DNA of 64,000 nucleotides from Sphagnum compactum (lineage: Eukaryota; Bryophyta; Sphagnopsida; Sphagnales): contig OZ234502.1 in assembly GCA_965153455.1 (NCBI GenBank), positions 847,267-911,266 on the forward strand, in the 5' to 3' direction. This document shows positions 10,633 to 20,587 of this stretch, one piece after another. Each line of letters opens with the position of its first letter. The stretch's first letter is position 1. The notes beneath the pieces were generated by a model, which saw only the letters and a list, made by a program, of their open reading frames with translations, made no database searches and had not been told where the DNA came from. Position numbers and translations under genes: made by a program.

Positions 10633-11381
10633 AGTGGAGCTAGGCCTGAAGGCTCAAAACGCAATCTGAATTTTCAGGGCGCCACGTGCCATCAATTTTT
10701 CTAATTTATGGAACTGAAAATCAAAAGTTCAAAACTCAGGAAAGTTTGATTTTCTGTCAGTTGGCCTGGTGGGGGAATGCATTCTATGTGGTGCATTACA
10801 CAGTTCATAATGGAGGACAATTATGGAGCTGAAAATCAAAAGTTGAAAACTCAGGCTCAAAACACAACCTAAATTTTCAGGGCGCCACGTGGCATCAATT
10901 TTTCCAATTTATGGAGCTGAAAATCAAAAGTTCAAAACTCAGGAAAGTTTGATTTTCTATCAGTTGGCCTGGTGGGGGAATGCATTCTGTGTGGTGTGTT
11001 ACACAGTTCATAATGGAGGACAATTTATGGAGCTGAAAATCAAAAGTTCAAAACTCAGGAAAGTTCGATTTTCAGTCAGTTGGCCTGGTGGGGGAATGCA
11101 TTCTGTGTGGTGTGTTACACAGTTCATAATGGAGAACAATACACTGGGACATCTGCCGATGTTTGTCTTACTTGAGTTTTACATCATCTTGAGAAGCTTG
11201 GTTGTTTTGCTCTCATCTCACAACTTAACCTTTTAGCAGTCTTTTGTCACCCCCCAGTTCCTTGACTATGTTTCCAGAATGACCTTCCCCAATTTCAGTT
11301 CCAAGGGCAGTGTTTATATGGTGTGACTCAGAATCTTCCTCCAAGCTTTCAACCCATCTTCCCTCTCTGTCCCCATGGCAT
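10630..11381. repeat. Left terminal inverted repeat
   Basis: It pairs with 20067-20587. From the tip inward: AGTGGAGCTAGGCCTGA, GGCTCAAAACGCAATCTG, a GCCACGTG box, then GAAAATCAAAAGTTCAAAAC, GGGGGAATGCATTCT and ACACAGTTCATAATGGAG. The last three blocks occur three times in this arm and once in the right arm, which accounts for the length difference. The arms match again without a break through ACACTGGGACATCTGCCG to CCCCATGGCAT at 11381. Open frames here are produced by the repeat. Confidence 0.85.
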
Positions 11382-12465
11382 GTCTCTCGAACTAATGGAG
11401 CTTATGATCTTTGACACCTATTGGTTTACGAAACTTATGAAAGTATGAATCTTCTTTCCATGGTGCCCTTTTTGGAATATGCTTGATTCAGGGAGATTGA
11501 AACCTGTGGCACCAATTGGCTTACAAAGTCTGGGGAAGGTAAGACTAACCCTAACGTCTTGTTTATTTCTGTTTGCAAGACTAAACAAATTGCATGGCCT
11601 TCAATTTTTCCAACATGCTCAACATTTGTTGATGTTTTGTACTTGGTGCCCTGAGTTAGTTATATACTTGTTCTTTGTTGGGATATTCATAAGAGTGCAC
11701 CTTGCTTACATATGTTTGTTGTCCAGTTCAACTTTGTGGGATGGTGTAGCTCTTAAACTTAGTCTGTTTCACAGAAACTGTGTGGAGGGGCAGGTGATTT
11801 TTCAAGACAAATAAAAATACATGGATACAATACTTGTGCCTCAATATATTTGGGGTACAAGGAGATTGTTATGCAGTCAATCATACTTTCAGAGTAGACT
11901 TCTTTGGATTTTGCAGTCCCACCAAGACTGCATTGTTTTTGGATGGGCAGGGTTTCAATCCTACTTCCATTACTGGATGTTTGGCTTTTCTGGTATAGTC
12001 AGTAACTCAGTTTCTAGGCATGGTTAACATTTAATACTGACAGTTGTTTTGGTCATTGTGACATAGTCTTATGAAAGATTTGAGTCTGAAAGCTTGTGGT
12101 TTCTCTGCTGAAATCTGCTACTGAAAACTATATAGTCTACAGCCTTCTATTACTGGTGATTTGTTGAAGTTTGAAGAAGCCTGTTTTTGACATTCTGGAT
12201 GTCCATGTGTCAGACTTTGGACTTGTGTATAGAGCTAATGGAAGGAAAAAAATACTTATGGGTTCCAGACTCATTTCTTGTTTCAATAAATGGCAGGGAT
12301 AGTTTTGAGAATAGAGTGATTTGTAGTAGAATCAGTCATAGCAACTTGTTGTAAAGTAATTGTAAGCCAGAGACTAACAAAAGTTAGTGTTTATGGATGT
12401 ATGGGAAGTTTGTTTTGTGAGTGGTCCTTACTGTCAATTATGCTCTGCTCATGTTAAAAAGTGTG
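11382..12465. other. Element interior, no recognisable coding
   Basis: Plus-strand frames of 111 and 68 codons (11479-11814, 11821-12027) show no family motif and contain intron-like T-rich sequence. They may be intron or UTR of captured genes. Confidence 0.4.
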
Positions 12466-12599
12466 GTTCATTGCAATTAGCAAAGAGATGGATGTGGTCA
12501 CATTTGTTTTCTGGTGTGATTTCTGATGAAGTTGTTGAGCTTCTGACTGGCTTTCCAAGGTATCCTTATAATCTTCATGCGAGGCCAGTGTCAGGTTGA
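12466..12599 (+). pseudogene. NOL6/Nrap fragment
   Basis: The reading GSLQLAKRWMWSHLFSGV followed by ISDEVVELL matches the conserved core of the Nrap/NOL6 family, whose usual form is LAKRW..SHLFS....EEA.ELLVA. These are nucleolar proteins with a nucleotidyltransferase-like fold, needed for small-subunit rRNA processing. The following residues (YPYNLHARPVSG) resemble the family's next conserved block, and the frame then stops at TGA. About 45 of roughly 1,000 residues are present, so this is a fragment. It lies on the same strand as the other captured pieces in the element. The call rests on motif memory only. Confidence 0.5.
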
Positions 12600-13562
12600 A
12601 GCAATTGAAGAGATTGATCCTATAGCCAGGTACAGTAGGCTGTGTTGATGTGTTTTGAGAATGGTTCTCAATGTGTGTTTTCTTGTTTCCTGCACAGGCC
12701 AACATTGTATAGGTTGGTAACAGCAAACAAGTGGTAACGGGGTCATCGCTTTGGGTAATGAAGAGCCATGTCCAGCTACAATCCCTTCCCCTGTACATGG
12801 CATGTTGGACATCACTAATAATCAAGTCCTGTGAGTCCTGGAACCCTAAACCTAATACAATGCACAATACAATGCTTTGTGAGTATTGTGAGGCAGTGAT
12901 CCTTTTTGTATTGATGGAACTTGAATGATATGCAATCATGAGAGTCTTGTTAGGCTGCAAGCACAGCAGATCACTCATGTGTCCTGTTGCTAGAAGATGT
13001 TTTTTATTATATATTCCATCTTCCGTGTTCCTGTAAATTAGATCAGTCACATTTTGGAATCCTCCACAACAGACATATTGCAAAACCACCTGAGGGAGTA
13101 AAAATGCCAACAAAGGTCGGAAATCTTTGAGACTTGCAGCAATATCTTTTTAATTCTTGTGCACATTGTTTTAGCTAAATATTTGTAGCACTTGTTTGGC
13201 ACACTGAATGATGGGCTTGATGAAGCACTGCCAATTTGAATGCCATTTTCTCTCTGTTCAAAAATTTTGCATGTGCTTAACAAAGTAGCTCTTGTAGACT
13301 AGAAAAGGCATGGGTCAGGAACATTGTGTTGATTGCATTTCTTTGACCCATGGTTATCTACTTGGTAGTCTCTGGTGGACATGATTTGGAATAGTGGCTG
13401 CTGATGAAAGAATTATGGTTGATTTCAGACTATTTCACAGGCAGATATCAAGCAAAAACCACTGTGGCATTATTGGGAACACAATTTCTTTTAGCTGATG
13501 ATAGTCAGCGGGCAGCCCTGACAGGTAGTTACTGCTACTCACGGGTTCTGTATGAATTTCTA
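12600..13562. other. Element interior between captured pieces
   Basis: A minus-strand frame of 219 codons (12454-13113) crosses this stretch but overlaps the NOL6 fragment and has no motif. I regard it as chance. No other signal was seen. Confidence 0.4.
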
Positions 13563-13664
13563 CAAGCACCAGAACTTTTCACAACGTCACCAGCACTGGC
13601 CATTCCAAAAGCCATAGCCAATGCAGGCATTGAGCAATCACAAGTCAATTTCTATGATTCTTAA
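13563..13664 (+). pseudogene. Acetoacetyl-CoA thiolase fragment
   Basis: The frame reads QAPELFTTSPALAIPKAI, then ANAGIEQSQVNFY, and stops. Plant cytosolic acetyl-CoA C-acetyltransferases (AACT, first step of the mevalonate pathway) have an almost identical segment, usually followed by EINEAF, which is missing here. About 31 of roughly 400 residues are present, and none of the active-site Cys or His motifs. A CTACAAG just upstream could be the old splice acceptor. The stretch before it in the same frame does not match thiolase. Confidence 0.6.
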
Positions 13665-13914
13665 ATTAAATCACACTGGATGATTTAAAATTATATTGTC
13701 GACTGGGCAGTTTATGGTACATTTTTTAAGAGTTTCTGAACTTCAGCACTGACCCTGTTTGCTTACTCCACATGGAGACGCAGCACACATGCACCAGTGG
13801 AGTTTTGTCTGCAATCTCATAGATATAAATGCACCTCACTTGTCTTGGAATTACAACCTCCTAACTTTGCATCCTGAAACTTCTAGTCTTCATAGGTCTA
13901 AATCAATGATCAAA

Positions 13915-14016
13915 GTATGCAAGCCCTTGAGGACCTGACTCAATATGGAAGGTCCATCATCTCTAAACAGAGCCCTAGAGCATTCCTTGCAGCATCTGCT
14001 ATTGTGTATGCACAGA
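13915..14016 (+). pseudogene. Unidentified exon-like open segment
   Basis: An ATG-initiated open stretch reads MQALEDLTQYGRSIISKQSP, then RAFLAASAIVYAQK, and ends in TGA. Composition is helix-forming and coding-like, and it sits between two captured fragments on the same strand. I do not recognise the family and no splice sites could be fixed. Confidence 0.25.
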
Positions 14017-14559
14017 AGTGACGGCCTGGCTGCAGTTGCAAGAATTCTTGGTTTTAGGTTAGGATTTGTTGGAAGGTTGTAAAAGCACATCGAACATGAG
14101 TTTTGGACATTGAGAAAACCGAAATCCAGAAACAAACAAGGAATTCTTCATGTTTTGACGTGGCTCAAAGTGATAGTGAAAGAAACCATCACAGACCAAA
14201 ACAATCCTTTTAGTGTAATTAATAATACCAACCCATGATCACCAAACCCTAAATGTTCGATCTAATCTCACAAGGTTACACAAACACAAAAACCTGGAAT
14301 ATTTGTTTGTGGTGTTGGTACAGATAGCCTGCCAGAGCCTAGAATGCTGGCAGGTTTTTTGAAAATGTTACTGCTCCCCTCCATAGGCATTATGTTCACG
14401 AAAAGCTCTCTGTTATATATTTTTCTCGTGATAAATGACAGGTATTTGTTGGATATCACGGGAAACGTTTTTTGAAAATCACAGCAATTTTACATTTGTA
14501 TAAAAGAATCCGTAGTGAGCTTCATGAGAATCGAGCCCGTTCAAAGAAGACACTTCAAT

Positions 14560-15013
14560 TCACTTGAATTGTGAAAATGAGACAAAGATGCACAGTGCAC
14601 AAAGTTGGTAGAGTGGGGAGGGGAAGAGAGGAGTTCAAAAGACAATTACAAAAGATGAATAAATAAAATAAAAAAATAATAAAAGCAGTAAAAAGTTACA
14701 CAGTGATTGGCAATAAATGGACGAAAACGTCCGATTAATTAATTATCGTACGTAAAGTACTCATAATTTACACCCCACCCTTCTACTTGCCAACGGCCAA
14801 GAATGCCATTGACCAAGCAGTACTCCTGCTTTCCGTTTCTCTTTCTCCCACGCACACAGCGAGAGCCCGCAAGAGTGAGAGAGGAGAGACAGCAAGAGGA
14901 CGTAACGGAGTGAACGTGGGCGACAAATCCAAAGGAGAATGTCAGTTCTTGTGTTGTTATGCTGCTTTGTAGTAGAGAGGAGTCCGTGATATAGCTGTAT
15001 CTTAGGGTCTGTG
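14560..15013 (+). promoter_or_regulatory. Probable captured promoter and leader of the NRPD1-like exons
   Basis: The 450 bp before the NRPD1-like first exon are of higher complexity than the surrounding element. They have a CT-rich leader-like tract (CTTTCTCCCACGCACACAGC near 14850) and a purine-rich GAGAGAGGAGAGACAGCAAG stretch. No TATA box can be placed with confidence. If it is the original 5' region, the captured exons could be transcribed from within the element. Confidence 0.35.
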
Positions 15014-15637
15014 ATGTTGGGAGGCATGGAGGAGGATCCTGAGGTGGGAGAGCCGCCGCTGGCAAAATTTGTGGGGCTCGACTTTGGCCTTCCTTCCAAC
15101 GAGGACACTGTAAGTTGCAAGCTCCATCAGTTGCTTCTTCTTGCTCTTTTTTTTTTCTGGTTTTAGTAACTTGGTATCTTTTCCATGCCTCGGTTTTGAA
15201 TTTTGCGCTATTGGTGACGGTGCGGGACGGCGCGGAATATGTTTGTCCGAGAAAATTTGGTCATTCGTTGTGTTGTGGACTATGTTTCTTATTTTTTTGG
15301 GTATGCTTCTTTGCGTCTTTTGTGGACGTTTTCGTCCGAGTAGTCAAAATGTATGCGGTGAGGGAGTGTGATCGCAACAGGGAGTGACATGCTTTTTGAG
15401 ATTTTTTAATCGGCCAATGTTGAGATAGTTTGTGCCATCGATTATTTTAGCTGCTACTGCTGTTGTCGCTGATGAAGTTTTGGCATTGAATACAGCTTGC
15501 AATGTCCGTGTTCGAGAAGAACCAGAACATTATCGAGCTGAAGACTCTCTGCGATTCCTGTCTTGGAGTGTATTTTTTGATGCGGAACCGTAGTTGGTGT
15601 AGCAGCTGCAGTGCGTTCACGAAAGACACCTGCGATG
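15014..15637 (+). pseudogene. First two exons of an NRPD1-like (Pol IV largest subunit) gene
   Basis: Exon 1 (15014-15109) encodes MLGGMEEDPEVGEPPLAKF and VGLDFGLPSNEDT and ends at a consensus GTAAGT donor. Exon 2 (15496-15637) follows a TACAG acceptor in phase and encodes AMSVFEKNQNIIELKTLCDS, a CLGV block, WCSSCSAF and TKDTCDG, ending after the first base of a codon at GTATGC. C-x2-C-x6-C-D-G is the start of the clamp zinc-binding motif (C..C......C.GHFG) of RNA polymerase largest subunits, split just before HFG. MSVFE before a CLG block and an acidic residue before GHFG are as I recall them in NRPD1 rather than Pol I-III subunits. The HFG exon and the remainder of this protein of well over 1,000 residues are absent. 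NRPD1 makes precursors of 24-nt siRNAs in RNA-directed DNA methylation. NRPE1 is the main alternative. Confidence 0.6.
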
Positions 15638-16339
15638 GTATGCAAGCAAACATGGTGTTTTGTTCAACGCGTGTACTTGCATATCCGTCTTTTACTTTCA
15701 ATCATCCATTTGCTAATCGAAGGATTTTCGTTGCTGGTGTTTGAATACCTCCTGTATTTTTTTCATGGAATGACAGAAGTCCGAGCTTTTGTTTCTTTAG
15801 CTTTTTTTCCCCTAAAGAAATTGGTTTCAGAAATGGTTTCTGAAACCGTCTCTGTTGCTGTCTCCAGCTTGCTTGCTTGCTAATTCTAGGATTCAACACT
15901 CGCTTGCGAATTCTTTACTGGATACTCTCTCTTCTTCCTCCTTGTGCGTCTGATTCCTATTGTGAGCGCCACCCTGCCCTACATGTGATTCTTTTGCAGC
16001 TTGTTTTGGTGTGAGATATTAGACTGCAAATTAGAGCTGTGATTGAATGGCACATTCTGGTCAAAATTGCACATCTGGTTAAAATTGCAACAGAAGAGTG
16101 CACATGCTTCATTAGAAGCATGCAAAGCATATTGGGTTGTCAAATAAGAGAATGCAAGTTCCAGTTCTCAAACACATAACCACTAGCACTGATTACACAA
16201 AAAGGTAGACATTGCAATCCAAGCTTCAAGAATGTCACGTTGGAGACATTATGAAGTCAAAGTTAACTTCATCCCGTCATGGTGACACAGTACAGTTAGG
16301 GTGCTCTCACCAAAGGGGATCACCTGGGTTTATGGGCAG
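15638..16339. other. Junction between NRPD1-like and ENT pieces
   Basis: This looks like the start of the NRPD1-like intron joined to an intron of the nucleoside transporter. Neither the next NRPD1 exon nor the transporter's N-terminal exons are found. Confidence 0.4.
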
Positions 16340-18847
16340 CTGGATTTAGCAACATCTGGACGGGGCGGGATTGGACCTTATGTAGGGACATGTATACTTG
16401 TTGCTGGTTTTGGTATAGCTGATGCACATGTCCAAGGCGGCATGTTTGGGGAGGTTTCTTTTATGCATGCAAGCTATGTTCAGGGGTGACTCTCTTCTCA
16501 CTTTTTGGCTCATGTTCAAAGCTGGAAAATGACCCTTTTTGCACTCAAATGGTTATCTATCATTGTCTGTAAGGATTTTGGTTTGCCATTTGCTGCGTTT
16601 GCTTCAATTTGCCAGAGTCTGGTTTTAAGTCATCCATAAGGATTGTTTCAATTCAGGCATTTTCAGCAGGCTTAGCTGCTTCAGGAGCTATTACATCGGC
16701 TATCCGGTTTATTTGCAAGGCCAGCTTCCCAAATACCAAATCTGGGCTTCGCAAGAGTGCACGCAAGTTTCTGTACCCAATCCCTTCACAGCTAGTACCT
16801 GTCTTTGGGGCTTTTTTTTTGCAATTACAATCTGAATACCCAACCGTAATATTCTTGTTAAGCTGTGATCCACCTTATCTTCTGTGGCAGTGGCAAACAT
16901 GAAACAGCAATAGGGGAGACTGATTTGGTACAAGTGCTTGTGAGTTTACATAGAGTCTTTGATTGGTAATTGCTTTGACAGTGTGCTTAGAATATTGCGG
17001 TATTTTTGACAACTGGTTGTGGTGGGGCTGAACAGTTACATTTTTCTTTATATCAGCATTTTTTGAGTTGCTGTGCATTTTACTGTATGCATATGTCTTT
17101 CCACGGCTACAGACAGTGAAGTATTACAGGTCAAGGGCAGCTGCAGAGGGATCCATGACAGTGGCTGCTGACTTAGCTGCAGGGGGTGCCTCTTCCTCTG
17201 AGTATGAAAAAGTGAGTTAGATTGCAAACATAAAAAGAAATCTACTTTACTTCAGAATTATTCTTTATGGACATTGGTAAAACCTTAACACTTTTGATGC
17301 TAGCTGGAGCTGGTGTGACTGAGATTCTCGTGCATAGCTACTGTCTCCTTTCCCAAGAAGATTGTGAGTCTAGGATGCTTAACTTCAGAGTTCATATGGA
17401 ATCCAGTGTGTCTGCCTTATCTGGGATACACCACTGTACATTTGTAGATTCTCACTCCTCAGTCCTGAATTAATGCCACCAACTCAGTTTTTCATCCCTG
17501 AGAGTCTCCAATGTATAGCTACATGCCGTTCATCTGCTTATCTCTGCTCAAAATTCACATGTTATACACTGGAAGGATTGTCACATCTAGTTTGATATGG
17601 ACCATTTCCCACCAATGGTTGCAGAAATGTTGACTTGATCATCACAATGAATGTCCTTTGTATTTATGAGGGCTTCATTTGCATTTGTTATTTACTTGCA
17701 AATTGTTAGTTGTTTTAAAATGTTTTCCGTGAAGGCCAAACATTAAGCTTTTGGTTGGCACTGTGTCCTGAGAATAATCATACCTGAAGTTGGAAGCTAG
17801 TCATAACTGAAGGCATTGCTGGCTCCTCTTGGCAGGATGTGGAAAAACCTGTTCAACTTCAACAGCAATTGACAAACCGACAACTTATTGCAAAAAATGC
17901 TGACTATGCATTTGCAATATTTGTTGTGTACACATTATCACTTTCCATTTTTCCAGGCTTCCTTTCTGAAGATACTGGACAACATCATCTAGGTTCATGG
18001 TGATTAACTAAACCTTTCTTTTACTAGTCCTCAAAATTGCAGTTTGGAAAATGTGACGTAGTGACTATACAGATTTGAGGCACAAATTGGAAAAGTCTAT
18101 ATGGCAACCACCTGATTGTAGGCACATGAGGAAAGCATGTACCTAGAGCACATACTTGCCCTAAGGTTCTTGATACCTTGGTGTTTGTAACACAGGTATG
18201 CCATTACGTTGATAGCCTTGTTCAATGTTGGGGATTTGCTTGGTCGGTGTATTATATTAATCAAGAGACTACGGTTCAGCTCGCGACCAGGGTTGGTGAT
18301 TGCAGCTCTATCTCGATTTGTGTTTATCCCAGCCTTCTACTTTACAGCAAAGTATGGGTCACAGGGCTGGATGATCATGCTATGTCTTTTATTGGGCCTC
18401 TCAAATGGCTACCTTACAGTGTCCATTTTTGTGGGTGCTCCAAAGGGCTACTTGGTATGGAATTTTGTCCTCATCATACTTTCTTTGCATAATGAAAGCA
18501 GATGGATTTGCTGTTTGCTCAAAAAAATGGATGTATGTTCTTTCAAGCAGCTTTGAATTCTTCACCTTTGCATCAAATCTGTTGGGTGAAGTTGAAGCAG
18601 AAGACGTATATATTAAAAAAAATGGTAGATATCTATTCCTTTTGTGCTCAAAATCTATAGCATAGTTCACAGCTGATGAGGCAGTGCAAGGTCATGAAAA
18701 TTACACTGACAGCTTGGTATGGTGTGCATTGTTTTACAGGGACCTGAACAAAATGCCCTGGGCAATATACTGACATTATTTTTGTTGCTGGGTTTGTTCG
18801 CTGGCGTTACACTTGACTGGCTTTGGCTAATTGGTAAAGGCTGGTAA
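16340..18847 (+). pseudogene. Equilibrative nucleoside transporter, 3' part with introns
   Basis: Six exon-like blocks encode the middle and C-terminal two thirds of a plant ENT (SLC29 family, proton-coupled or facilitative nucleoside uptake). They are 16340-16483 (DLATSGRGGIGPYVG, ADAHVQGGMFGE), 16657-16761 (AGLAASGAITSAIR, SGLRKSA), 17057-17211 (VKYYRSRAAAEGS), 17836-17999 (LSIFPGFLSEDTGQH), 18196-18454 (RFVFIPAFYFTAKYG, QGWMIMLCLLLGLSNG) and 18740-18847 (GPEQNALGN, DWLWLIGKGW, stop). The last four join in frame without stops at normal GT-AG sites. The first block has a spoiled donor (CAG then GGGTGA), about eight residues are missing after the second, and the N-terminal membrane helices are absent. 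I therefore call it a captured partial gene. The 3' half may still be expressed as part of a chimera. Confidence 0.75.
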
Positions 18848-19784
18848 CTTTGAATCTGGTAATAAACTACCCATTCCTTTCATTTTGACACCAGTCATGT
18901 TCCTAGTATAAAGCTGCTCTGAAATGGTCTGATAATATACCCATTCCTTGTAATTTGATCAAATTCATGTTGTTCCTAGTTTATAGAAGCTCTGAAGTGG
19001 GGGTACAACTACATACCCTTGTTGTTCATAGAGCACATGTCAGGCTCCTGTGATTTTAGGTACATTTAACTACAATACTGTTTAAGTAAAGAGCTGCATA
19101 TTCAGAATGTGACAATGTCAGCAGAAAGTGCATTGCTTTTTGCTCTGTTATGTACTGTGAAACGTAAAAAAACAAGTTGTTGCTTCAGAGATCAAAGGAA
19201 TCTCCTTGAGAGTTTCCCTTTGAACTTCCTGCTGAGTCACCCTTAAAGTATAGGGGAAACCAGTGGAAATCAATGACATTGCTGCTGACTACTTTACTCA
19301 AGTTAAATCAATACATTTCTATAGTATCTCTCCCTATAGCTCCACAATAGGGAGGTCTATGTCATTTCAAGGAGGGTTGTTGCAATTTATTTGGCGGGTC
19401 CATAAAGTCATACAGGTTTACCTCAGCCATTGATTTTACATCGATCTTGTTTGATCTCGTCCATAGGCCTCTTTCTTTACAACGGATGAGGGCATTACTC
19501 AGAATTGGGCCTGCACGAGGCTGTTGCCTCATGCATGCCCTTAGTCTGGCAATGCCTCATCCTAGGCCTTACCCTAGACTAAACCATGTTTAGACTTCAT
19601 AACCATCCTTGAGATGCTTACTGCCACATTGTTTAAGAGCATGATGGAGTTGATCATGACAAATGTCTGATCATCCAACACCCTAGGTAATAATATAAAC
19701 ATCCAGAGTTTACAGCATGATGTCCAATTCTTGGTTTTAAAGGGAAACCTTTTAGTTCTGGTCCTTGTGAACTTCAAATTCTGT
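18848..19784. other. Element interior after ENT
   Basis: Probable ENT 3' UTR followed by non-coding sequence. No further motif was seen before the GT47 exon. Confidence 0.4.
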
Positions 19785-19871
19785 GTTGAGGATGATGACG
19801 ACAGCATAGCTGACCCATTTGCATCCAGGAACATCCTCTTATTTTTCCAAGGAAGAGTCAAGCGCAAGGAC
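19785..19871 (+). pseudogene. Exostosin-family (GT47) glycosyltransferase exon fragment
   Basis: The frame reads VEDDDDSIADPFASRN, then ILLFFQGRVKRKD, and ends at a GTGAGT donor. The pattern (P-F-x-x-R-x-x-LLFFQGR-x-x-RKD) is a conserved block of plant GT47 exostosin-like enzymes, Golgi type II membrane proteins that build cell-wall polysaccharides. Only 29 residues are identifiable; the upstream limit is unclear. It is on the same strand as the other captured pieces. The opposite-strand frame (19574-19900) is its shadow. Confidence 0.5.
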
Positions 19872-20066
19872 GTGAGTACATATTTTGCTTCTGCAATCAT
19901 CTATGGTTCTTTCAATCCATGAATGTGTTTGCAAGTGGCATGAAGATCAAAGATAATTCCTCCAGTTTCTGTGCACATGGTTGTTGGTTTCAACATAAAT
20001 TCTAGCAAGACCTGAAAACAGAAAAAAAGTTCAATGTTGGCTGTTGGATAGACACGAGATATGGAA

Positions 20067-20587
20067 ATGCCATGGGGACAGAGAGGGAAGATGGGTTGAA
20101 AGCTTGGAGGAAGATTCTGAGTCACACCATATAAACACTGCCCTTGTAACTGAAATCGGGGAAGGTCATTCTGGAAACATAGTCAAGGAACTGGGGGGTG
20201 ACAAAAGACTGCTAAAAGGTTAAGTTGTGAGATGAGAGCAAAACAACCAAGCTTCTCAAGATGATGTAAAACTCAAGTAAGACAAACATCGGCAGATGTC
20301 CCAGTGTATTGTTCTCCATTATGAACTGTGTAACACACCACACAGAATGCATTCCCCCACCAGGCCAACTGACAGAAAATCAAACTTTCCTGAGTTTTGA
20401 CCTTTTGATTTTTAGCTCCATAAATTGAAAAAATTGATGCCACGTGGCGCCCTGAAAATTTAGGTTGCGTTTTGAGCCTGAGTTTTCAACTTTTGATTTT
20501 CAGCTCCATAAATTAGAAAAATTGATGCCACATGGCGCCCTGAAAATTCAGATTGCGTTTTGAGCCCTCAGGCCTACCTCCACTAAT
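20067..20587. repeat. Right terminal inverted repeat
   Basis: Reverse complement of the left arm from tip to CATGGGGACAG. A tandem pair of subterminal modules ends this arm: GATGCCACGTGGCGCCCTGA (20437-20456) and GATGCCACATGGCGCCCTGA (from 20524), each followed by a GATTGCG/GGTTGCG word and TTTTGAGCC. The outer module has lost the ACGT core by one base. The tip is CAGGCCTACCTCCACTAAT. Confidence 0.85.

Larger units (their letters stand above)
10630..20587. mobile_element. 10-kb TIR DNA element carrying captured gene pieces
   Basis: Two long inverted repeats (10630-11381 and 20067-20587) delimit about 8.7 kb. The arms are nearly identical and share outer and inner limits, so they are the termini of one element rather than two unrelated insertions. 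Outermost bases are ATTAGTGGAG...CTCCACTAAT. Nothing inside looks like a transposase, so the element would be non-autonomous. Inside, all on the plus strand, are pieces resembling NOL6, acetoacetyl-CoA thiolase, NRPD1, an equilibrative nucleoside transporter and a GT47 enzyme, several with introns retained. This is the layout of Pack-MULE or Pack-TIR elements. I could not assign a superfamily: no 9-bp duplication is visible, TA is the only possible target duplication, and the left flank is a minisatellite. Confidence 0.75.

Noticed and set aside
10428-10634. ORF with a 15-residue repeat
   Set aside because: It is a by-product of the 45-bp minisatellite, whose unit is divisible by three.
10889-11236. 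ORF of 115 codons
   Set aside because: It lies wholly in the left TIR and is produced by the internally repeated module.
12454-13113. Minus-strand ORF of 219 codons inside the 10-kb element
   Set aside because: It has no motifs, and the opposite strand has a NOL6-like match in part of the same DNA.
10630-20587. CACTA superfamily assignment for the 10-kb element
   Set aside because: The CACTA and TAGTG words point the wrong way for CACTA ends (the left tip reads TAGTGG, the right CCACTA), and no 3-bp target duplication could be shown.
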